From an uncultured Bermanella sp. (GTDB taxonomy: Bacteria > Pseudomonadota > Gammaproteobacteria > Pseudomonadales > Oceanobacteraceae): a DNA stretch of 6,805 bases. Under the pieces are notes generated by a model that saw nothing but the letters and a program-made list of their open reading frames with translations, ran no database searches and had not been told where the DNA came from. A program made the translations under genes and the position numbers. The stretch covers positions 1-6,805 of the forward strand of contig CAJXIK010000112.1 of assembly GCA_913054445.1 (NCBI GenBank), read 5' to 3'. Below are positions 1 to 5,503 of the stretch, piece by piece (positions within the stretch are counted from its first letter, which is position 1; each line of letters begins with the position of its first letter).

Positions 1-10
1 TGCCAAAAGA

Positions 11-54
11 TTCGGGCAGGGGCTGCCCTCGTACGAGGCCACCCCGTGGCCGAA
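11..54. repeat. Head-to-head pair of REP-like GTACGA hairpin units
   Basis: Two 24-nt units face each other and share the central palindrome TCGTACGA (29-36). The plus-strand unit (31-54) is GTACGA, then GGCCAC-CCC-GTGGCC, then GAA. The minus-strand unit (34-11) is GTACGA, then GGGCAG-CCC-CTGCCC, then GAA. Both stems are perfect 6-bp helices with three-base loops, and the whole stretch is itself an imperfect palindrome. Outer tails end in TGCC (1-4) and GGCA (63-66), so the inverted symmetry may extend past the left edge. It lies 29 bases after the nusB stop. Read in the nusB direction, the second hairpin is followed by GAATCTTTT, so it could act as a weak terminator. The matching pair at 4012-4073 makes a repeat family more likely than an isolated terminator. 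Confidence 0.75.
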
Positions 55-82
55 ACCCCTTAGGCAACCCCAGCGAGCCTAT

Positions 83-556
83 TTATTTTTTAACTTCCAC
101 AATACGCACAGTTTGCGCCAGTTTATCCAGCGCACCGTTGACGAACTTGTGGCTATCGGTGGCACCAAACTTTTTCGATAGCTCGACACTTTCGTTGATC
201 ACCACTTTGTAAGGTACATCGATGCGATGGGCAAGCTCAAAGGCAGCCAGTCTGAGGATGGCCTTCTCAACCGGTGTCACCTCTTCGATGTCACGACTCA
301 GGCAAGGCAAGAGCATCTCGTCCAGTTCGCCTAAGTTGTTAGGCACGCCGCGTAAAATATCACGGAAATACTCGCTGTCCACATGAGTCATGTCGTTATC
401 GGCAATGAATTCCGCTTCGATCTTGCTTAGATTAGAGCCGGCCATGTCCCACTGATATAATGCCTGCATGGCATAATGGCGCGCCTTGCGACGGGCTCCA
501 GGGTTAGGACGACCACTCTTGCTTTTACGGGGTACAGGTTTAGAGCGCTCGTTCAT
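83..556 (-). CDS. nusB: Transcription antitermination factor NusB
   Basis: NusB binds the boxA RNA element together with ribosomal protein S10 (NusE) and supports antitermination during rRNA transcription in the cytoplasm. The 157-residue product shows the all-helical NusB pattern: the ARHYAMQALYQWDM helix near the N-terminus, the PVEKAILRLAAFEL helix around residues 95-110, and the family-typical PYKVVINESVELSKKFG and HKFVNGALDKLA segments at the C-terminus. A basic, Pro/Lys/Arg-rich leader of about 25 residues precedes the first helix, consistent with RNA binding. I chose the ATG at 554-556 over an adjacent in-frame GTG at 557-559, because GGAGG (561-565) is four bases from the ATG but only one from the GTG. 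The gene overlaps the ribH stop as TGATG, which implies translational coupling. NusB at the end of the riboflavin cluster is the usual gammaproteobacterial arrangement. Confidence 0.95.
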   Translation of the reverse strand: MNERSKPVPRKSKSGRPNPGARRKARHYAMQALYQWDMAGSNLSKIEAEFIADNDMTHVDSEYFRDILRGVPNNLGELDEMLLPCLSRDIEEVTPVEKAILRLAAFELAHRIDVPYKVVINESVELSKKFGATDSHKFVNGALDKLAQTVRIVEVKK

Positions 557-565
557 CACGCCTCC
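554..565 (-). promoter_or_regulatory. Ribosome binding site deciding the nusB start
   Basis: Strong Shine-Dalgarno GGAGG at 565-561 lies inside the last codons of ribH. Spacing is four bases to ATG (556-554) and one base to the alternative GTG (559-557), so ATG is favoured. The ribH TGA shares a base with this ATG. Confidence 0.7.
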
Positions 566-1023
566 AACTGCTTAAGTAGACTAACCATTTCATAAACGGT
601 TAAGGCGGATTCTTCACCCTTATTGCCCGCTTTGGTGCCCGCGCGCTCGATAGATTGCTCTATGGTGTCCACGGTTAAAATACCAAAGGAAACCGGAATG
701 CCGGTGTCTAGGGTAATCTGGCTCAAACCATTGACCGCCGCACCCGAAACGTAATCGAAGTGGGGGGTAGAACCCCGAATCACCGCGCCGAGGGCGATGA
801 TGGCATCATACTTACCGCTCTGTGCCAGCTTCTTCACTACCAAGGGAACCTCAAACGCACCCGGGCAGGTTACTAAGGTGATGTCGTCTGCGTCGATACC
901 GTGGCGTGTTAACCCGCGTACCGCACCGTCTACCAATTTATCGACCACAAACTCATTCCAGGTGGTTTGGACGATGGCAAACTTAGCATCCAGCGCCGTG
1001 AGCTTTCCTTCTATTTTTTTCAT
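556..1023 (-). CDS. ribH: 6,7-dimethyl-8-ribityllumazine synthase (lumazine synthase)
   Basis: Condenses 5-amino-6-ribitylamino-uracil with 3,4-dihydroxy-2-butanone 4-phosphate to give lumazine, the penultimate step of riboflavin synthesis. The 155-residue length is normal for the family. Visible motifs: W22 at the aromatic substrate-stacking position in the AIVQTTWNEF strand, PGAFEVP (54-60), GAVIRGSTPHFDYV (79-92) with the catalytic histidine H88, and ERAGTKAGNKG (126-136) containing the conserved arginine R127 used for phosphate binding. The start ATG (1021-1023) has AGGA eight bases upstream. It lies 56 bases after ribBX and overlaps nusB by one base through TGATG, so it is probably co-transcribed and translationally coupled to nusB. 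No feature suggests loss of function. Confidence 0.97.
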   Translation of the reverse strand: MKKIEGKLTALDAKFAIVQTTWNEFVVDKLVDGAVRGLTRHGIDADDITLVTCPGAFEVPLVVKKLAQSGKYDAIIALGAVIRGSTPHFDYVSGAAVNGLSQITLDTGIPVSFGILTVDTIEQSIERAGTKAGNKGEESALTVYEMVSLLKQLEA

Positions 1024-1079
1024 GTTACGTTCCTAATATCTAAATCTTTTAATATAACTAATGATTATTCTTGGTAGCT

Positions 1080-2195
1080 TTAGTTCTTGTAAGGGATGTA
1101 TTCCACCACTTCCAGGTTAAAGCCGGAAATACCGATAAATTTCATGGGGCCGCTCAACAGACGCATCTTAGTGACCCCCAGTTCGCGTAATATTTGCGAG
1201 CCTGTACCGATGGTGACGAACGCGCCCGAGCTATCCACATTGGTGGTGCGCTGAGGTTTCTGGCGGCCAAAAAAGGTTTCCACACTGGCAGCAATATCTT
1301 CGCGCTCACCAGAATTTAGCATGATGAGAACACCGCTGCTGGCCTCCGATATGGCCTGTAAGGCATGGCTCACCGACCAGCTCTGGGAGTCGGTCATCAC
1401 CGCACCCAAGACATCACGCAGGGTCTCGGCCGATTGCACACGCACCACAGGGGGCTCGTCGCCGTGCAGGTCGCCGCGGCTTAGCGCCATGTGGGTCTCG
1501 TTGTTGATGGTGTCGCGATACATGTTTAATGTGAACTCACCAAAATCGGTGCTGATGGTATCGCTGCTGATTTTCTCGACGCTTTTCTCGTTGCTCATGC
1601 GATATTGAATCAGGTCGCTGATGGTGCCGATCTTCAAGCCGTGTTCCTGAGCAAACTCTTCTAGCTGCGGGCGACGGGCCATCGTGCCGTCGTCGTTCAT
1701 GATCTCGACGATACACCCGGCAGGCTGCAAGCCTGCTAGGCGGGCGAGGTCACAACCGGCTTCGGTATGACCGGCACGGGCCAACACTCCGGCTGCCTGG
1801 GCGCGCAACGGGAAGATATGACCCGGCTGCACTATGTCATCTGGCTTAGACATGGGATTCACCGCGGCCAACACGGTGACCGCGCGGTCGGCGGCGCTGA
1901 TGCCGGTGGTCACCCCCTCGGCGGCCTCGATAGACACCGTAAACGGGGTGCTGAACTTGGAACCGTTACCGGCCACCATGGATGGCAGCCCCAAGTAATC
2001 ACAACGCTCTGGGGTGAGGGTTAAACATATCAAGCCACGGGCCTTGCTGGCCATGAAGTTAATGATCTCTGGCGTGACTTTTTCGGCGGCTACTATGATG
2101 TCGCCTTCGTTCTCACGATCTTCGTCATCCATAAGGATGACCATCTTGCCATCACGCATGTCGGCAATAATTTCTTCTATCTTGTTAAGCGCCAT
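1080..2195 (-). CDS. ribBA: 3,4-dihydroxy-2-butanone 4-phosphate synthase with degenerate GTP cyclohydrolase II-like domain (RibBX type, often labelled RibBA)
   Basis: The N-terminal RibB domain (about residues 1-200) converts ribulose 5-phosphate to 3,4-dihydroxy-2-butanone 4-phosphate plus formate. It keeps the acidic active-site loop DDEDRENEGD (23-32), GHIFPL (125-130) and HTEAGCDLARLAGL (143-156), so it should be active. The C-terminal part (about 217-371) aligns with GTP cyclohydrolase II: GEFTLNMYRDT at the start, GSQILRELGV and MRLLSG near the end. However, the three zinc cysteines of the CLTGDVFGS..CDC motif are replaced by E257, T268 and S270, and the catalytic RQEGRGIGL segment reads NSGEREDIAA. 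The family knowledge is that such RibBX proteins, common in Proteobacteria, lack cyclohydrolase II activity. GTP cyclohydrolase II must then be encoded elsewhere. Start ATG has GGAAGA six bases upstream. Confidence 0.93.
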   Translation of the reverse strand: MALNKIEEIIADMRDGKMVILMDDEDRENEGDIIVAAEKVTPEIINFMASKARGLICLTLTPERCDYLGLPSMVAGNGSKFSTPFTVSIEAAEGVTTGISAADRAVTVLAAVNPMSKPDDIVQPGHIFPLRAQAAGVLARAGHTEAGCDLARLAGLQPAGCIVEIMNDDGTMARRPQLEEFAQEHGLKIGTISDLIQYRMSNEKSVEKISSDTISTDFGEFTLNMYRDTINNETHMALSRGDLHGDEPPVVRVQSAETLRDVLGAVMTDSQSWSVSHALQAISEASSGVLIMLNSGEREDIAASVETFFGRQKPQRTTNVDSSGAFVTIGTGSQILRELGVTKMRLLSGPMKFIGISGFNLEVVEYIPYKN

Positions 2196-2266
2196 TTGAT
2201 TCTTCCAAACTTATTATTCATTACTCAAATCTTGCACATCTAAGCTAATTTAATTGCTTAAACGAC
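2196..2266. other. Short ribD-ribBX gap where riboflavin synthase (ribE) is usually found
   Basis: Only 71 AT-rich bases separate the ribD stop from the ribBX start. In the common gammaproteobacterial order nrdR-ribD-ribE-ribBA-ribH-nusB, ribE (about 650 bases) would sit here. No remnant of it is visible and no FMN riboswitch-like structure fits the space. A weak TAAGC/GCTTA inverted repeat occurs near the ribD end. The only clear signal is the GGAAGA ribosome binding site for ribBX. Confidence 0.6.
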
Positions 2267-3358
2267 CTAAAAACGAATGGTGAGGCGCATATCATCCCCC
2301 ACCATGCGGGTATCTACGATATTCAATACTTGCTTGTCGGCCATCTGCTCGATGGTGAGATTAAACAGGGGGCGCGCCGAGCTGCCCATCAGGCATGGCG
2401 CCATATACAGCACCATCTCATCCACTAAGGCTTGCTGAATAAACTGCCCGGCCAGGGTGGCACCGGTCTCAATCAAAACTTCGTTACAATGACGGTTACC
2501 CAATTCAATCAGCAGCGCCTTTAAATCCAGCCCCTTGCCGTCTGTATTTAACGGCAGCACTTCAGCCCCCACGTGTAGCTGCACACCGTGCCTGACTGCC
2601 ACGAGGGTATCACCCGCCTGTTTTAACACTCGCGCCGACTTGGGCAGACGTCCCTTGCTGTCGAGGATGACGCGCAGGGGTTGGCGCGCCGCCACAAACT
2701 GGGCGAAGGCCTCATCGTCAAAGCCCAGCTCGTGCGCGCGTACCGTGAGGGAGGCATCGTCCAGCAAGATGCTGTCGATACCACTGATGATGGCAGAGCT
2801 GCGCGCCCGTAATTTTTGCACGTCGCTGCGCGCCGCGGGGCCGGTTATCCACTGACTCTCGCCGCTTTGCATGGCGGTACGACCATCTAGGCTGCTGGCC
2901 ATCTTCAGACGCACAAACGGCAGGCCGGTCTCCATACGCTTGATGAAGCCGGGGTTTAGGGCGCGCGCCTGCTCTTCCAATATGCCTGAGGTCAGTTCGA
3001 TGCCCGCCGCCTGCAATTTAGCAAAGCCCTTGCCCGCCACCTGCGGGTTGGGGTCTTGCATGGCACACACTACATGAACTACCCCGGCCTTAATTAAGCC
3101 ATCGCTGCACGGCGGGGTGCGCCCAAAATGGCTGCACGGCTCGAGGGTCACATAGGCGGTGGCACCACGAGCACGCTCGCCAGCTTGGGCGAGGGCATTC
3201 ACCTCGGCATGACCCTCGCCTGCCTTACGATGATAACCCTCACCCACGATCACGCCGTCTTTCACCAGCACACAGCCCACCCGAGGGTTGGGATCTGTGG
3301 TGTAGAGACCTTTTTTGGCAAGGGAGATGGCACGAGCCATGTATTGAGCATGGCTCAT
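2267..3358 (-). CDS. ribD: Bifunctional diaminohydroxyphosphoribosylaminopyrimidine deaminase / 5-amino-6-(5-phosphoribosylamino)uracil reductase
   Basis: Carries out the deamination and NADPH-dependent side-chain reduction that follow GTP cyclohydrolase II in riboflavin synthesis. The N-terminal cytidine-deaminase-like domain (about 1-145) has intact zinc and catalytic residues: H50 and E52 in GHAEVN, C75 and C84 in PCSHFGRTPPCSD, the same numbering as in E. coli RibD. The reductase domain (about 147-363) begins with PFVRLKMASSLDGRTA and continues with SQWITG (168-173), DDASLTVR, a conserved VLIETGATLAG glycine-rich strand and YMAPCLMG. At 363 residues it is full length. Its ATG overlaps the nrdR TGA as ATGA, so translation is likely coupled to nrdR. 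No frameshift is seen. The next gene in the usual order, ribE, is absent. Confidence 0.97.
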   Translation of the reverse strand: MSHAQYMARAISLAKKGLYTTDPNPRVGCVLVKDGVIVGEGYHRKAGEGHAEVNALAQAGERARGATAYVTLEPCSHFGRTPPCSDGLIKAGVVHVVCAMQDPNPQVAGKGFAKLQAAGIELTSGILEEQARALNPGFIKRMETGLPFVRLKMASSLDGRTAMQSGESQWITGPAARSDVQKLRARSSAIISGIDSILLDDASLTVRAHELGFDDEAFAQFVAARQPLRVILDSKGRLPKSARVLKQAGDTLVAVRHGVQLHVGAEVLPLNTDGKGLDLKALLIELGNRHCNEVLIETGATLAGQFIQQALVDEMVLYMAPCLMGSSARPLFNLTIEQMADKQVLNIVDTRMVGDDMRLTIRF

Positions 3359-3894
3359 GAGCTAGGCTCCCTGTGCTTAGGCGCAGTGTTTAAATTGGGG
3401 GGGTCTTTTTTTAAGCTGTCTTGCGGTGAGGTGTCTTGCGGGGCATGGTGACGCATACGGTCAATTTCTTTGCTGAACTCTTCGATATCTTGGAACTGGC
3501 GATACACTGAGGCAAAGCGCACATAGGCCACCTGATCGAGCTTGCGTAGCTCATCCATGACCAGCTCACCCACGAGGCGGCTCTTTATTTCGCGCTCACC
3601 GGTGGCTCTTAACTTAGCTTGAATTTTGTGGATAGAGGCTTCTACGTCTTCGACGCTCACTGGCCGTTTTTCCAATGCCCGCTGCATGCCGCTGGTGAGC
3701 TTCTGTTCGTCGAAGGGGACGCGGGTGCCGTCACTCTTGATTAACTTAGGCATCACCAGTTCGGCGCTCTCGAAGGTGGTGAAACGCTCTTCACAGGCCT
3801 GACATTGGCGACGACGACGCACCTGATCGCCGTCTGTGATCAAACGGGAGTCGATGACTTTTGTGTCTTGTTCGCCGCAAAACGGACAACGCAT
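3355..3894 (-). CDS. nrdR: Transcriptional repressor NrdR with a C-terminal extension
   Basis: NrdR senses dATP/ATP and represses ribonucleotide reductase genes. The N-terminal zinc ribbon has all four cysteines: C3, C6, C31 and C34 (MRCPFCG and CQACEERFTTFE), with the basic stretch QVRRRRQ between them. The ATP-cone domain covers about residues 49-139, with PKLIKSDGTRVPFD, RALEKRPVS, LRATGEREIKS and VAYVRFASVYRQFQDIEEF. The core matches Pseudomonas-type NrdR, which ends near residue 150. Here about 30 further hydrophilic, Pro/Asp/Ser-rich residues follow, probably disordered. The extension is encoded over an A7 and a C7 run and ends in the ATGA overlap with ribD. First gene of the riboflavin cluster, with a promoter-like TATAAT about 49 bases upstream of its ATG. 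I did not find a convincing NrdR-box pair nearby. Confidence 0.97.
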   Translation of the reverse strand: MRCPFCGEQDTKVIDSRLITDGDQVRRRRQCQACEERFTTFESAELVMPKLIKSDGTRVPFDEQKLTSGMQRALEKRPVSVEDVEASIHKIQAKLRATGEREIKSRLVGELVMDELRKLDQVAYVRFASVYRQFQDIEEFSKEIDRMRHHAPQDTSPQDSLKKDPPNLNTAPKHREPSS

Positions 3895-3942
3895 GGCACT
3901 GCCTATGTATTAAAGAGTATCAAAGAGCATTTAAGGCCGCGA

Positions 3943-3972
3943 ATTATACCCGTAAACCGCCCTAGTTACTAA
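3943..3972 (-). promoter_or_regulatory. Probable promoter of nrdR-rib-nusB cluster
   Basis: On the minus strand a perfect -10 hexamer TATAAT (3948-3943) lies about 49 bases upstream of the nrdR ATG. The -35 is poor: TTAGTA fits at an 18-base spacing. It is the only good -10 in the gap between the PilZ gene and nrdR, and it lies downstream of the hairpin pair that closes the PilZ unit, so it likely drives the cluster. No FMN riboswitch is visible in the leader. Confidence 0.45.
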
Positions 3973-4011
3973 CCTTGCTGCCTCGCTCGTGCGGACGGTT
4001 ATCCATGACCT

Positions 4012-4073
4012 GTACGAGGGCACCCCGTGCCCGAAGAGCCGATTAAAGCCTCGCTCACGGGGCAAGCTCGTAC
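4012..4073. repeat. Tail-to-tail pair of REP-like GTACGA hairpin units
   Basis: Same family as the pair at 11-54 but in the opposite arrangement. The plus-strand unit (4012-4035) is GTACGA, GGGCAC-CCC-GTGCCC, GAA. The minus-strand unit (4073-4050) is GTACGA, GCTTGC-CCC-GTGAGC, GAG. The latter stem is complete only as minus-strand RNA, where two pairs are G-U wobbles; on the plus strand these become A/C mismatches. The pair begins three bases past the PilZ TGA (4079-4077), so in PilZ transcripts it forms the immediate 3' end. It has no proper U-tract. A 9-base copy of GCCTCGCTC occurs at 3980-3988 and again at 4048-4056, perhaps a fragment of a further copy. Confidence 0.75.
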
Positions 4074-4076
4074 CCA

Positions 4077-4733
4077 TCACGCATCATTGACCTTACTTAA
4101 CACAAACGCCTGTAGGGCAATCTTCTCGCTGTCCGGTACATCCTCAAACTGCAAGCCGACACTCAGGCCCTTCTCTATTTTTTGCATGCTACGCACGCGA
4201 CTCTTTACCTTTATTTGGTAGGACAGGTCGGCGATATCTATGGTAAAGATCAGGCTCACCGTATCACCAGCCTTAAATTCAAAGGTCTTGCCCACCACAC
4301 CAGCGCCATGAATGCTCAAATCGATGATCTTTGCACTGGTGACTTTGGTGTTGCCAGCGACCCTGTATTCAACATTCGTCACCACCTCGACACTGGCGCG
4401 CACGCTCTCACGCACCTCACCGGTCATAACGGCTTCCGGCACCTCGAAGTGAATGTGCGGATAAGGAGACTTGCTGGCGTAGATGACCCTAGTCTTAAAG
4501 GCACAGGCACAGCTTAGGCGATTGGCAAAAAAGCGCACGTTTACGCTTTCACCGTTTTTCACATTGGCCAGCACACCGTTAATTAAGGGAGTGGTGACGA
4601 TTAACGATGCATTGCGACGATAACCAATGAGAATACTGCGATCACGATCCGAAGTGTAACCCTCAAACTCCAACTGAAATACCTGCCCCGGGACAAGCTT
4701 TAAGCCCATGAAATCTACGGCACGTCCTGTCAT
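4077..4733 (-). CDS. YcgR-like PilZ domain protein (probable c-di-GMP receptor)
   Basis: The 218-residue protein has two beta-rich parts. Residues about 10-100 resemble the YcgR N-terminal (PilZN) domain, with PGQVFQLEF, a RSILIGYRR core and PHIHFEVP. Residues about 106-215 form a PilZ domain with both c-di-GMP-binding motifs intact: RxxxR (R108-E-S-V-R112) and DxSxxG (D138-L-S-I-H-G143). No signal peptide or membrane segment is seen, so it is cytoplasmic. Family proteins couple c-di-GMP to motility or surface functions, but the target here is unknown. The start is uncertain: ATG 4731-4733 lacks a close ribosome binding site and sits directly after an in-frame TAA, with GGGGGAG about 17 bases upstream. 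An internal ATG at residue 9 is possible. It follows the YIP1-family gene, is in its reading frame, and is likely co-transcribed with it. Confidence 0.88.
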   Translation of the reverse strand: MTGRAVDFMGLKLVPGQVFQLEFEGYTSDRDRSILIGYRRNASLIVTTPLINGVLANVKNGESVNVRFFANRLSCACAFKTRVIYASKSPYPHIHFEVPEAVMTGEVRESVRASVEVVTNVEYRVAGNTKVTSAKIIDLSIHGAGVVGKTFEFKAGDTVSLIFTIDIADLSYQIKVKSRVRSMQKIEKGLSVGLQFEDVPDSEKIALQAFVLSKVNDA

Positions 4734-4787
4734 TTATACAACCACACCGTCATCTCCCCCAAACTCAAAGCGGTCGCAAATACTCAT
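4734..4787 (-). CDS. Candidate 17-codon leader ORF between YIP1 and PilZ genes
   Basis: ATG at 4787-4785 opens MSICDRFEFGGDDGVVV, ending in TAA (4736-4734) immediately before the PilZ ATG. It is in the same frame as both neighbours: the YIP1 TAA (4799-4797) is followed by three sense codons and then this ATG. TAAATG would allow termination-reinitiation onto the PilZ gene, whose own ribosome binding site is poor. The ORF's own ribosome binding site is weak. It could be a true leader peptide or chance. No family is recognised. Confidence 0.25.
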   Translation of the reverse strand: MSICDRFEFGGDDGVVV

Positions 4788-4796
4788 TATCCGCAC

Positions 4797-5399
4797 TTAG
4801 CCCAACAATTGCGGTGCTATACCCGACCCCCAAATAATCACCGTGGCCGCCATGATTCCCACCAGAGCGCACATGCCCACGGTACAGATAGAGGTAGCAA
4901 AGATGAAACCCCGTTCTTGAGGTATGTTCATGAAGATAGGTACACCCGCGTATAATAAGTAAATGGTATAACTTACCGCGGCCATCACCACGAAGACATC
5001 CAGCCATAGAATAGGCAACACACCGATAGCTCCCGCCAAAAACATAGGAGTAGAGGTGAAGGTGGTAAACAATAAACAACGCTCGAGACTGGCCTCGGCA
5101 CCAAAGGTTTTTTCCATCCAATAGGTAGTGTAAGCCATGAAAAACATACCCGCCAACAGGGCCACATAAAAGCCGATGGCGAGCGGCACGGCGGTGGCCA
5201 TGGACAGGTAATAATATTCTTTGCCGATAATGCTCCAACCAAACTGGGTGGTGCCCACCAGCACGGCAAATGGCGGTATGGCCGCTAAAAATATTAGGTG
5301 AGTCAGGTAGACATGCCCCAACGAATGATCTTCTTCTTTAATGGAGTCCCATTCTGATTTCGGGTGATACAGCAATCCAAACATGTGTTGTAAATACAT
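4797..5399 (-). CDS. YIP1-family integral membrane protein
   Basis: This 200-residue protein matches the bacterial Yip1 family (PF04893 type) by its opening, MFGLLYHPKSEWDSIKEEDHS, a cytoplasmic amphipathic lead (P13 and W17 are typical), followed by about five hydrophobic segments: roughly 30-50, 66-90, 109-126, 130-152 and 168-190. The WMEKTFG loop after segment two and the ILLYAGVP-like YLLYAGVPIFMNIP turn are also family-like. The biochemical role is unknown; eukaryotic relatives work in membrane traffic. Start ATG at 5397-5399 has AAGGAAAGG just upstream; an in-frame ATG at residue 6 is possible. It lies 104 bases after cyoE and 63 bases before the PilZ gene. A weak TATAAA in the upstream gap might be a promoter, without a clear -35. 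Confidence 0.85.
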   Translation of the reverse strand: MYLQHMFGLLYHPKSEWDSIKEEDHSLGHVYLTHLIFLAAIPPFAVLVGTTQFGWSIIGKEYYYLSMATAVPLAIGFYVALLAGMFFMAYTTYWMEKTFGAEASLERCLLFTTFTSTPMFLAGAIGVLPILWLDVFVVMAAVSYTIYLLYAGVPIFMNIPQERGFIFATSICTVGMCALVGIMAATVIIWGSGIAPQLLG

Positions 5400-5503
5400 A
5401 ATCCTTTCCTTTTGACTGATGATTTTTATATTTCACTGCACTGCTCAACGAACCGAACTGGTTTTCTAACATCCCCCCCTATTTTAGATTGGGCAATCAC
5501 CCC

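Noticed and set aside
1..82. Strong intrinsic terminator after nusB
   Set aside because: Hairpins are present, but only TCTTTT follows on the transcribed strand, without a clean U-tract, and the same sequence recurs at 4012-4073 as a repeat. I annotate it as a repeat with possible terminator function.
1767..2024. Plus-strand ORF opposite the RibB domain
   Set aside because: It is a shadow of the ribBX reading frame on the other strand, with no recognisable protein features or ribosome binding site.
3895..4010. FMN riboswitch in the leader of the riboflavin cluster
   Set aside because: The roughly 45-base leader and upstream sequence are too short and lack the conserved RFN blocks. The same holds for the 2196-2266 gap.
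4712..4733. Seven-codon ORF MTVWLYK overlapping the PilZ ATG as ATGA
   Set aside because: Its GGGGGAG motif directly abuts the ATG, too close for initiation, and the in-frame 17-codon ORF explains the region better.
5400..5503. Terminator or promoter in the cyoE-YIP1 gap
   Set aside because: Only a 4-5 bp GATTG/CAATC stem without a U-tract and a TATAAA without a matching -35 are visible; G-rich TAGGGGG repeats may be chance.
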